Shown here: piece by piece, positions 13,235 to 24,913 of the stretch
Position numbering within the stretch: the first letter of the stretch is position 1
Layout of the letters: each line of letters starts with the position of its first letter
Source of the DNA: Chondrilla cf. caribensis
Lineage: Eukaryota; Porifera; Demospongiae; Chondrillida; Chondrillidae
DNA: 64,000 nucleotides
Reading direction: 5' to 3'
NCBI GenBank assembly: GCA_964020155.1
Contig: OZ026562.1
Coordinates: 4,646,080 to 4,710,079 of the forward strand
The notes under the pieces: model-generated
What the model was told of the DNA's origin: nothing
The model's database searches: none
Seen by the model: only the letters and a program-made list of their open reading frames with translations
Translations under genes and position numbers: made by a program

Positions 13235-13376
13235 CGGGTTGTAGGGGTATTTGTGGTTGCCATGGATCTTGGAGTGACAGAACTGGTAGTTGATAGATCT
13301 GTAATGATCAAAAGTAACAGTGAAGGATGACCCACACATGGACTTGACATGAATTCGTTTACTTGTGAACACATAC

Positions 13377-13379
<3 letters not shown>

Positions 13380-13444
<65 letters not shown>
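13380..13444. repeat. (CA)n tract beside the domain-D donor of gene 3
   Basis: The counterpart of 6007..6054 in gene 2: a CA run directly inside the intron that follows the domain-D exon (end 13450). Confidence 0.95.
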
Positions 13445-16400
13445 ATTACCTCTGCAGTCATTTGGTATATGATAGGTAATTTTTCTAGGGAAATCCCCTG
13501 GTGGGGTCACTGATATGCCAGTGAGACTCACATCAACCTTGTAACTGAAATCATAAAAAGTATCTTTCTCCAAATTATGCACATAAACTGTACCACTTGA
13601 AGTGTTTTACTGATGTCTTCTGACAGCTCAATTGTTGTAGAAGAACCAGTTGTCTTGTGATAGCTGAGTACAAACTGGTCCAGTTGAGCTGCATTGTCCT
13701 CTCCCGGGAGAGGCTGGATGCTGTAGTCCACTGCCACTGTACTGCAGTTAACAGGTTGTATTGAAACATTGACTATAGGGAATGAATATAATAGAATAAA
13801 ATCTATAATAATGTACTGTGTGACACACTACACATGGACTCACTCACCGATAGGCTGGAACACAAACTCCACAGGTTCACTGAAGTCTCCCCATCCACTG
13901 GCTGTACTAGCTCTGATACTCACTGCGTGGGTCTTACCAATGTGGTCGTTGATATTGTTGATAGTGAAGCTTTTGGTGGTCCCACTCTGTTGTGGTACAT
14001 TCAATCTCACACCGTCAACAGTGTACTTGATATCATACTTGGTGATCTCCCCTACATATGGTACTGGTTCACTCCAAACCAGAAAGGCCAAAGAGAACCT
14101 TGGTAGGATAACACGGAAGTTGGGCGGGGCTGGAACTGAGAAGTGTGCATGGTTGAAAAGTATACATTTATGTCACGAATCACACATGCAGATGAATACC
14201 ACATGTACAATATAGCATGATTTCCTAACTGCTCTAAAGAGTCTGTCCTTGTTGGTAGTGATGTGATGAGAGGTCTCAATGTGGTCTTCACATGTACTGC
14301 ATGAACTGGAGTGGACTCTGCACTCTACTCACCTCCTGGTGCAGTACGTCCTGTGAAACTAGCTGCATGTCTAGCAGGAGCTGGACCTTGCTCGTTCACT
14401 GCTAGGATCTTGAAGGTGTACTCTCTACTTGGTGACAGACCAGAGAATTGGTATCTTCTGGTGGTGACAATAGCTACAAACTGATCATCTTGAAACAACC
14501 TAAATCCAGTAATACCATTCCTGTCATTGATCTTATCTGGTGCAGGATCACTCCATGTCAGAGTTATTGAAGTGGAAGTACTGGACACCTGAGTAACACC
14601 TCGAGGGGGACCATTGGGAACTGGAATGGGAATGGAAATGGACTATCACAACATGCCCACACATCTAACACACTCGTACAACCTTACTTGCTGGTGAAGT
14701 GGTCACATTTACTGTTGCTGGAGTGCTACGTTCACTGCCTGAAATGGCCACAATACTCAAAGTGTAGTCAACATCTGGGATCAGTCCTGATGCAGCAAAG
14801 AAAGTGTTTGTCACAGAAAGTGGTCCAAGTTGAGGTATTCCACTTCTCTCAGAGGTGAATGTAGCTTCATATCTAGCATCACTAGTGGATGAACTGATGA
14901 ATGAGAATACAACACCAGTGGATGTACTACGTATTATAGTTATAGCTCCTGGAGGTTGAACTGTAAGTAGAGGAAGAGAATAAAGGCAGTGAAACAAAAA
15001 TGACTATAAAACATTTTATTGCAGGATTTCTGGGTAATATAATCTCTGCCACTATATACGCATAATTATTATATCTCCATGTAATGAATATATTTATAAT
15101 TATACAGTATGTTAAAGATTTATCTGACAAAAAATGAATATAGTCAACAGTTAGATGCATCCAGTAATATAAAATATCCACATTTCCATTGTTGCTAAAC
15201 TTACATATTGTATTGTCAAGGCAAATTTAGTGTGCATGCATGTCTGCTGAAATGTAATGGAGACTGATATTAATAATTGCAAATAGTATATGTAGTATGT
15301 CATTGGGACGCTACACCCAATTGGTCAACCACAAGTACATTAGCTGTGTGTGGTCAAAACCCTCTGATGTGAAGGTAATCCACTTCTCCCTTGCTATCAT
15401 TGCTGTGGGGAGCTATGATGACCTGTAGACCCCTCAGTTGAACCTGAGAGCTATGCATGAGTGGTGGTGGTGGTAAGAAGGCTGCCCTTATGAGTCCAAA
15501 ATAAGTATTTTGAAAAATCACTGAGCCGATCGTCCATACCCAAATAGGCTAGTGATAGTTTACAGAGAACACGTAAGGTTTCTGAGAACATTTCAATTAG
15601 GGTCATTTTCTGTGAAGACACTATCAGTCAAACTCAGTACCAAATTAGGTTATAACAAAGATCCCAAGAAGTCATGCATAGTCATAACTGCACAGTCTAT
15701 AGCACACAGGTGTAAGGGCAAATACGTATGCAAAGAAAGTTGGCTGGTGTACTATAAATATAATATATAATTATTATGGATTTTTGTATAATAATAATTA
15801 TATTTGTGTTCACTAGTTTCAATATGCAGCACACTGTCAGTAATAATTTAATTTTCACACTTTTCACAGATCCCATTTCAAGAGAAAACTGCAATGATCT
15901 CGAGTATTAATTTTGTTGCTTAGTGGATCATGCTGGTGCGAAGGTGATTGAAGATCTGCACAATTTAATTCTGAATTTGCAATATCCTAGGGAGGCTATA
16001 TAGGCTGTGAATCTTTAGCACAGCTCTGCAGAACATTTGACCTTGCTTGATTTCAGTTTATGTGTGTTTGGTATCAGTACAGTGGCCATTAGGGTAATCA
16101 ACACAGGACAGTAATGGTCTAGAAGTGATAACCACAATGTGGCCAAATCTCTATGCATGCATACACACACACATACATATATACACGCATGCATGCACAC
16201 ACATGGACAGGAACACACACACACTACATATAATTTATAGTGAAATTTAGTCCTAATCTGACCACAATGTGGTCGCTACCAGATTAATTAGAATTAAAAA
16301 ACAATAATCACTCACATCAATAGCAGGAAACTGCTTCAGAGATTTATATCAAATGATTCGACTATAAAACAATTTACAACCAATACTTGCATTTAAATTT

Positions 16401-16550
16401 CAAATTGGAAGATAATTGAAGTTATGTGATAATCCGAATCAACCTTGCAGTGTACTCCTATATATGTATACGGTCTACATTAACAGTAAATGTCTGTTAT
16501 TCCAAGGACTCTGGATCTTCCTGGATGTCACCTCAATTATAATATTATTG

Positions 16551-16594
16551 TTCGCGTAAATTTTAAGTGTACGTACACTTAAAATTTACGCGAA
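16551..16594. repeat. Perfect 44-nt palindrome, no spacer
   Basis: The left arm is 'ttcgcgtaaa' followed by 'ttttaagtgtac'. The right arm is its exact reverse complement, beginning at the central gtac|gtac. The arms are 22 nt each with no unpaired centre. It lies in intron 1 of gene 3. It could form a cruciform or be the remains of a foldback element. Confidence 0.9.
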
Positions 16595-17072
16595 ATTTAC
16601 TACAGACATCTACCCGAGTGTATAGGTACAGTTGTATTCAGGGGACCGTGCAACGTTTAAACAGGCTCCGGTATTCCTCTTGGTGTACTCGTTATATAAA
16701 TCCCTAGTACTGTATTCATAGTCAATGCAACAGGCCTGGGTTTACAAGACCAACCTAAACCGAACACCTCGTGCACACTCAGTTGATCCTATAATTTGCG
16801 TAAGTGGAACCGTTACGGGAACCGTTTAACCTCCCCTGTACGTTACAGCGTGTTCTCGCGCTGATGTGTGCATTCATACACAATACCAGTAGTGATTCCA
16901 AGACGAGAATCATGGAGTTTCTAAAAGTCGTTTCAAAACATAAAATCCAAATAAATGACGTCCCGTATGTAGGCCGGTGTCATTGGCATTGCATATTTAT
17001 GAGGAACTCACCAGCTCCGTTCACCTCGAGAAGAAGAACGAACTGTAGAAATACGAATAACTCCTTTCTCAT

Positions 17073-17839
17073 GGTTCGTTGTAGCCCGAACGTATACAGT
17101 CTCTTCAACTGAAACGACTCTGAGAACTTCAAAGTATATTTTTATCGGCGCCGCTTTCCAGTCGAGCAACTCTTCACGCAGCACGGAGGTAGGATCTCGT
17201 CGATATCTTGCCGATCAGCTTCTTGTAGTGAAACCTCGTATCCAACGTTGACTAGTCGTCTACAGCTGTAGGAACTGACTTTCTTGACGGTTAAATAGAC
17301 TTCAAATGCTTAAAGCGAGACATAATATCATGCATGACCTAATGCAATAACAAAACTGGACAAGGAAACAACAATGATGGTGTCCAGTCCACCCTATAGT
17401 GAACCAATTATTGTGAATGTCTAGAATCCAATCATCTATGCTGGAACCCTAGTGCTCCACGCCACAAACATCCAGCCACACGCACACCTTCACTATATTT
17501 CCATACCCACATCTTCCAGGGATAAATCACTATGCTCCTTATCAAGGTGCAGATACACTTAGGTAGCAGAAAGAATCAGCATAGCTAAATTAGAGTATTA
17601 TAATTATAATATTGCATTTGATTACTGTTAACAGTAACAATATTATATAATGTCAGTTAATATGATTATTAACTGACTAACTTCTATGTACTCAGACAGG
17701 CATATTGTCTCTCATGCAGGCTCCAGTGTAGGATGTGAATTTTGATGGGAATTGAGTGTTGAGGTATACAGTGCTGAAAGTACATAGCTTAGGTAATTGG
17801 TGTTGGTGTACTTCTTTGATGAGAAGACTTTCCTGTGTG

Positions 17840-17871
<32 letters not shown>

Positions 17872-18628
17872 TGCGTGCGTGTGTGTGTGAATTGTGCATG
17901 CCTGTATATAAACATTCATGTTTATGTACTGTGGCCATCTCCACTCTGATAGGTTATAACAGTTCCTATTGACAGCACCATACAGCCTGCAGCCATACAA
18001 GTACATGCGGACACTTATATGGCTGCATTCTGTATAGCAAAAGACTACCACTCAAAGACCACAAAATGTTTCCTAGCGGTAAGTCAACACTGGTCACCTA
18101 ACAGACTACTGAGGTGTTAGCAGGCATTCCGACTCTTTGTACATACATGTGAGCTATACAGAACATCCACTTTGTCCACCCTTGATCTAGTTGTGGAGAG
18201 CAACCATTCATATAGTGTAACATGAATGACACTTACAACACACCTCAAGTCGTGCATAGGTCCTATGTACTATCAAATGGCTTATATGTCCTATGTACTA
18301 TCAAATGTCTTGTATGTCGTATGTATTATCAAATGGATTGTATGTACTATCAAATGGCTCGTATGTCCTATGTACTATCAAATGGCTCGTATGTCGTATG
18401 TACTATCAAATGGCTCACTTCAAACAGTGAGAAATGACTGGATACTTCAGCTGAATCAAACAGGAGCAAAATAAACATTTCATTAATATAATATTAAAAT
18501 ATTGATATTAAAATATTGATAACAACAAAGTATTATTGTATTTTTTGATGAAAAATCATCTATTGACTATTAGTTAGTGATAATGTACCACTTGCATAAT
18601 TACTCCACAAACAAGTTTGCGATGCTAA
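17073..18628. other. Gap between gene 3 start and gene 4 stop
   Basis: It contains the gene 3 5' flank, a GT/GC tract at 17838..17890, a block at about 17990..18180 homologous to the 3' flanks of genes 3 and 5, and a tandem repeat at about 18255..18415 built on 'tatgtactatcaaatgg' (roughly 20 to 30-bp units, six or so copies). No coding exon recognised. Confidence 0.6.
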
Positions 18629-21600
18629 TTAAATGAAGTGAATAATGACTGCAAGCAAAATGGTGAAAATGGAAGTAGGAACACAGCACTGACTGCCACT
18701 GTTTGACTTGTCAGCAGTGTTTGGAGAGTCAGTATTATTGGGAGACTGTGGGTTAGTGGGGGGTCCAGTGGGGGTGGAGGAGGGGGAAGTACCATCATCA
18801 ACATTACCCACTGGACCTGGTGTGGTGGTGGGTGTGGCTGCAGTAGTAGTGGGCGTGGCTGCAGTGGTGCTGGGTGTGGTTGTTGCAATATTGCGAGTGG
18901 CTGCAGTGGCACCGGCCATGACTGTAGTGGTGTCAGGTGCATCTGTAGTGCTACTAGGTGTGGCAATAGTGGTACTGGGTGTGGCTTTAATGGTACCAGG
19001 TGTGCTTATAGTAGTAGTTCTTGTAGCTGTAGTTTTATTTCGTGACACTATAGCAGTACCAGATGTGGATGTAATGGTATTGGGTGTGAATGCAGTTGTG
19101 TCAGGTGAGTCTACAGTGGTACCAGATGTGACTGCAGTAGTAGCCCCTGTAGCTCTGGTGGTACTTTGTGACACTGTAGTGGTACTGGATGTGGCTGTAA
19201 TGATAATGGATGTGGCTGCATTGGTACGGGATGTGGCTGTAGTGACACTGGATGTGGCTGTAGTGATACTGGATGTGGCTGTAGTGATACTGGATGTGGC
19301 TGTAGTGGTACTGGATGTGGTTGTAGTGATACTGGATGTGGCTGTAGTGATACTGGATGTGGCTGTAGTGGTACTGGATGTGGTTGTAGTGATACTGGAT
19401 GTGGCTGCAGTGGTACGGGATGTGGTTGTAGTGGTACTGGGTGTGACTGCAATAGTAGTCCCTGTAGCTGTAGTGGTACTTTGTGTCACTGCAGTGATAC
19501 TGTGTGTGGCTGTAATGGTATTGTATGTAGCTGTTATGGTACCTAGTGGGTCTGTGGAGGTACCAGGTATGGCCATAGAGGTATTGGTTGTTGCTGTAGC
19601 AGTACCATGAGTGGTTGTGACGGCACTGGGAATGACTGTAACGATAATAGATGTGACTGTAGTAGTACCAGGTGAGTCTATAGTAGTACTGGCTGGAGCT
19701 GTAGTGGTACTAGGTGAGGCTGTAATGATAATGGGCAGGGGTGTTATTGTACCAGATGGGGCTGTAGTGGTACTGGTGTCAGGTGCATCTGTAATGGCAC
19801 CAGGTGTGGCTGTAGTAGTAGTCCCTGTAGCCGTAGTGGTACTTCGTGACACTGTAGCAATACTGGGAGTGGCTGTAATGATACCATCCATGACTGTAGT
19901 GGTGTCAGGTGGGTCTGTAGTGGAACCCGGCATGGCAATAGTTGTTGTAGTAGTAGTACCTGTAGCTGTAGTGGTACTTTGCGTTACTGTAGCGATACTG
20001 GGTGTGGCTGTTATGCTACCAGTTGTGATTGTAGTTGTACCAGATGGGGCTGTAGCGATACTGTCAGTGGTTGTAGTGATACTGAAAATGAGAGTACTGG
20101 TACTGGATGTGACTGTAGTAATTCTAATGGTCAGGGATGGAGTGGTACCAGGTGGGTCTACAGTAGTATTCAATGAGTCTGTAGTTGTTCCAGGTGTGGC
20201 AATAGTTGAAATGAGTAAGACTTTGGTGGACCTTGGTGGGGCTGCAGTGCTACTGTATTGGGCTGTAGTGGACCTGGATGGGTTTGTAGTGGACCTGGAT
20301 GGGTTTGTAGTGGACCTGGATGGGTTTGTAGTGGATTTGGATGGGTTTGTAGTGGACCTGGATGGGTTTGTAGTGGACCTGGATGGGTTTGTAGTGGATT
20401 TGGATGGGGTTGTAGTGGATTTGGATGGGTTTGTAGTGGACCTGGGTGGGGTTGTAGTGGACCTGGGTGGGGCTGCAGTGGACCTGGGTGGGGCTGCAGT
20501 GGACCTCGGTGGAACTGCAGTGGTACTGGGTGTGGCTGTAGTTGTACTGGATGGGGTTGTAGTGGACCTGGGTGGGGTTGTAGTGGACCTGGGTGGGGTT
20601 GTAGTGGAGCTGGGTGGGGCTGCAGTGGTACTGGGTGGGGCTGTAGTGGACCTGGGTGGGGTTGTAGTGGACCTGGGTGGGGCTGCAGTGGTACTGGGTG
20701 GGGCTGTAGTGGACCTGGGTGGGGTTGTAGTGGACCTGGGTGGGGCTGCAGTGGTACTGAGTGGGGCTGTAGTGGACCTGGGTGGGGCTGTAGATGTAGG
20801 ACGTGGTGTTGAAGTGATACCAGGCTTGACTGTAGTGATGCTAGGTCGGGCTGTAGTTGTACCAGGCAGAGCTCCTGTGGGTGTAGTCAGAACAGCCTGT
20901 GGTGTGGAAGTTTCTGTGGGTGTCTCACATGATGGTGGAGTGACGAATGTACAATTCCCTGTATGAAGGAACATGGATATGCATGAAGAAGTAGCACTCG
21001 TGCACACAGATCACATGCAGATCACATGGTACACATTCTAAACTAACTGGCAGGTGTGAAGAACTCCCTTCTACTACAGCTATCAGAGTCTTGACAGTCA
21101 TGTGGGCCGGGGAGATCAGCCTCAAGGTAGTCTGACATATCTTCAGGCAAATTGGCTCCACAGGGCACCCTGGCTGCAACCTCCACCATGCATCTGTACT
21201 GCTCTCCACTGGTCAGTCCAGAGATGAACAACTGACCCACACCACCACCTCCTGACACCAGTACCTGCCTAGTGATGTCGGTCATGTTGGAGGATCTAGT
21301 ACTGCAGTGGACCACGATTCCACTCACGCTGTCCCTGAGGGAAGGATGAGCACACCGCGGTATGGGGTTGACGGTGAGGCTGAGGGAGAGGCTGCCACAC
21401 CCGACACTGTTAATAGTCATTTCAACTGCAGAGGGGAGTAGCACATGGGCGTGTTCACAAGATGCATGGATCAAATAAATCATTCATTTGGACATGGCTT
21501 TCTAAATTTGTAAAAAACAGTTTAACTCAAATTATACTTCAAACTTAATGTATCATCTCTTTAGTGAATGTGCATGTCAACTTCATTCAATGACATGCTA

Positions 21601-23637
21601 ACATTATGGCAGGCAAACTGCTATGTCATGCATGTTTATGAGTGAAAAATGTGAACTAATTAATTTAATCATCTATGTCACTGAGTAGACTTGACCAACC
21701 TGCTTGTTTGTAGACAAACGACACTTTTTCACTGTATGGACCATATCCTGCAACTGTCTTAGCGCGAACTCTGACCTCATGGGATGACATAAGGCTGTCA
21801 TTAGGTATCTGGACATGATGATACAGTCTCAACTTGTTATCTTCCCAAGCTGTTTTGTCGTGGATCCGACCATTGATTTTGTACTCGATCTGGTAACCAA
21901 TAATTTCACCAACAAAATTATTGTCTGGTTCCCAGCAAACAGAAACAAGCCGAAAGCGAGGTAGCACTCCTGTGATGACGGGCGGTTGAGGTCCTGGGGA
22001 GAACACACAGTGTATAGTGACTTAGTTAGGAATATCAAATACTTGGGTAAATCCAATCATTGCTGGTGCTAAGAGCCAGGCTTTGTTCTGTAATTCCTTA
22101 CCGATAGGCTTATGGAGAACTATATTAGAACTTGTTATTATATTAAACTATGAAATTATATTAGAACTCGGACACACTAGAGCTGCATCCATTACTGCAG
22201 TGGTCAGGAGAAAGGGGACACTGAGGCAGACCAACTGCTAGACCCAGAGGCAGCTGTTGGATGGAGCATATCTCAGTGATGGCCTTATTGAGCAATATGA
22301 TTGATCTGTTGGGCAATGTGACTCCCCTACTGAGCAATGTGACTGCTCTGTTGAGCAATATGATCAACCTATTGAGCAATGTGACCACCCTGTTGCATAA
22401 AAGGTTTGACCTATTGAGCAATGTGTATCCAAGCAAAAACAGGCAATCAAGCATCAAATATAATATTATACAGGACACAGGTTACTGTACACACAATACC
22501 ACATGCAGTCTGCTGTGGGCAGTAGTACACATGTATAATATGGGTCCATACCACAACTATAGCTATTGGTAACAACGTACATTAATTATATTACATCATG
22601 GTTATGATTATTATTATAACATTATACTGACTTTCAGAGGATGTAGATGCTGTTGTTATTGCAGCATTCCTTTCATCACTCGGTCCAAGAGCATTGACTG
22701 CAAGCACAGTGAACGTGTATTTGATCCCAGGATGGAGGTTGGAGAAGGTGTAGCTCCTTCCCGTGGTATTTCGAATTGTGCCGTTCAGCTTCACTAAATA
22801 GTTCTTTATCCCACCCTGGTGGTTGATGTGTTCTTGAGCCGGTTCATCCCAAGTGATGGTGATGGATGAGGAGGTGATGTTCACTGCTCTCACATTCCGA
22901 GGTGGCCCACTGGGAACTGGGGTAAATATATTAATATCAGAAGTTATGGTTATCACAAATTTAATACAATCAAAGGTATTATAGGTTAATTGTTTTTATT
23001 TGATCCCCATGTACAGTATACATTGGCAGTATTAGGATCACCTCACAACAGAGACCATTCTGACTGGTCCTATACAAGTGCAAGGTCTCTATTAATTATT
23101 CCAACTACTCATGATCATGATCAGGACTAAGATGACTGTACTAGACTGCATACCTGCTCCCCGAGTTACAAACTCCTCGGACACTGCACTACTTGTCTTG
23201 TCTCCCAGAATCGCAACTACAGATAAGGTGTAGTTGGTACCAGGAGTGAGCCCAGAGTAGCTTGTAGGTCCAGCATATGGAAGCTGCAGCTCCAGAGTAG
23301 GTAGAGACGGTCTCTTAGGGATGAATTGGACTTGGTAAGTGACTCCTGGCGTCGAGGAGGGAGTTATAGAGAACACCACAACCCGTTCACTAGCAAGTAT
23401 AACCAGTACACCACCTGGAGGATCGACTGTGTAAAGAACAAAGTAGACTGTTGGTTATAGCTAGCTATAAGGTTAGCCTCAATGACTATACAGTAATATT
23501 GTCAAATATTCTAGACAATTGTTAGCAAGTTATTGTAAGGAACAATATTCTCACAGAAACAAAAGCTTACCAGCTCCTTCCACGCAAACAAGAGTAGTCA
23601 AAAAGACCCCAAGAAACAGAGGAGGTAACAAACTCAT
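18629..23637 (-). CDS. Gene 4: FN3 surface protein, subfamily B, very long mucin stalk (1208 aa)
   Basis: Minus-strand exons: 23637..23571, 23426..23154, 22916..22632, 21993..21700, 21425..21048, 20958..18629. All junctions are phase 1 and 3627 nt close on 1208 residues. Order: signal peptide (MSLLPPLFLGVFLTTLVCVEG), degenerate FN3-A, canonical FN3-B (ITITW, YTFTVLAVNALG), FN3-C (VSVCWEP), a Cys-rich domain with about eight Cys, and one 2330-nt exon. That exon opens with a small Cys pair (NCTF...SCET) and codes about 750 residues of Thr/Ser/Pro 7-residue units: first PPRSTTA types, then ATSSITT types. It ends SGSQCC plus the hydrophobic tail IFTILLAVIIHFI (probable GPI signal). Such a stalk would be O-glycosylated and would hold the FN3 head far from the membrane. 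Introns are short. Function inferred as adhesion or recognition. Confidence 0.85.
22262..22420. repeat. Tandem repeat of about 21 to 24 bp in gene 4 intron
   Basis: Units of the form 'ttgagcaatgtgac' + variable 7 to 9 bases repeat about six times in the intron between FN3-B and FN3-C. A shorter version is in gene 5 at about 27120..27260, so the array predates the gene 4/5 duplication and has changed in length. Confidence 0.8.
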
Positions 23638-24913
23638 GGTTGTATTTACACTGAGTTGGAATGCACCCCAACACACCACATATACACAACTACACCCAAC
23701 AGGTAAGCAGATTCTTGCCCTTAGCTTTCTCAGATGAACGGGGTCTATCGGTGATCCCTAGCCAATGTTAACTTGACTAGTCACTACTGCTATACAACAG
23801 GAACTTCCAAATGAGTGAAATGAAGAATTGTGATCTTTTAAACTCTGGAATATTAAATATAAAAGTCATTTCTTATATTAAAACAACATTTTCTTAATAA
23901 TAAAGGAAATGGCTTACTATTATGATCACAGTCCATTTTAATGACTGCTAGTCATAATCAATTATTTATAATGACCAACATAATAATATGAAAACTGGAT
24001 GGCTGGAACCGCAAGATGGGATGCCTGTAGCCTTGATAATATCCATGCTCCCCTTTGTCATCACATTTCCATATGTTTGTGTATGACAGGCTGTTGAACA
24101 CCCAGGCAATATTGTGCTAGTATATAGATGCCTTACAGGAAAGTGGGAAATGCTCAAACATATTATTATGGCATGACGGATCTAGACCTCCGGTGTCATG
24201 CCATAAATGATGTCAACAACAGATGTCGTTCAACATGGCCAACAGTATATGACATGACTTGTGTACTGCACTATCCATGGTTTGGCTGGCCATTGTTAGT
24301 GCAGCCATGGATACCATGCTGTGTCATGTAGGGGTGAGCAAATGTGATGTTTTACAAGACAAATCCAAAAATGTTCTTGTGTGTGCAAGCCACGTCTGTA
24401 CTCTGCATGTGGACATGTGTGTGAGGTCTAATAGCCTCCAACTTGGCAAGTTGTGGCAGTTCCTATTGACCTCAATAGTACTGTATTAGTTATTGTACAT
24501 TTCTATAATATACATAAATATGATATAATATTATATTAGTCTTATACATTTAGATTGCAGCCATTCAAGTACCTACACCTGTATGGCTGCATTCAGTATA
24601 CATTACTACAAATAGTGAATCCTTTGTAGTGTTACAGTGTTGACCTAAGTGAATACTGTGGTTACACCTCACAACTGTGGTGTAATACGAACATGTACTG
24701 TATAACGTGCAACAGATGGCTCAGTTGGAATAGATTTGAGTGAGAACACAACAGATGGTTCACTCTTTGAAGTGACCCACAAGTTTGCACTTCAGCTGAA
24801 CAAATGGGAACATGACATAGGTTCAATTAATTAAATTAAATTGTAATGACAAATTCATTTAAAGTATATTTGATTTACTAAATGATTTTCTATAATATTA
24901 TTTCTGTTTGAAG
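23638..24913. other. Gap between gene 4 start and gene 5 stop
   Basis: AT-rich; the block from about 24560 to 24760 is homologous to the 3' flanks of genes 3 and 4. No exon, RNA gene or clear promoter motif seen. Confidence 0.6.

Larger units (their letters stand above)
12186..17072 (-). pseudogene. Gene 3: FN3 surface protein, subfamily A, frame broken by a one-base deletion
   Basis: Minus-strand exons: 17072..17012, 14960..14688, 14620..14333, 14129..13848, 13772..13450, 13298..13233, 13105..12186. Order as in gene 2: signal peptide (MRKELFVFLQFVLLLEVNG), FN3-A, FN3-B, FN3-C, Cys-containing domain, then a ~300-residue Thr stalk of 7-residue units (APPSTTT type) and the tail SQCCVSTSIF plus a hydrophobic end. 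The domain-D exon is 323 nt against 324 in gene 2. One G is missing near 13607, and the frame then stops at 13528, before stalk and anchor. The stalk exon itself is still fully open, so the deletion is recent or is an assembly error. A further intron (13232..13106), starting in a GT tract, splits the stalk where gene 2 has none. If the deletion is real the product would be truncated and soluble. Confidence 0.75.

Noticed and set aside
18255..18415. Regular short repeats that might be a CRISPR array
   Set aside because: The units are tandem and similar throughout, with no unique spacers; the host is eukaryotic.
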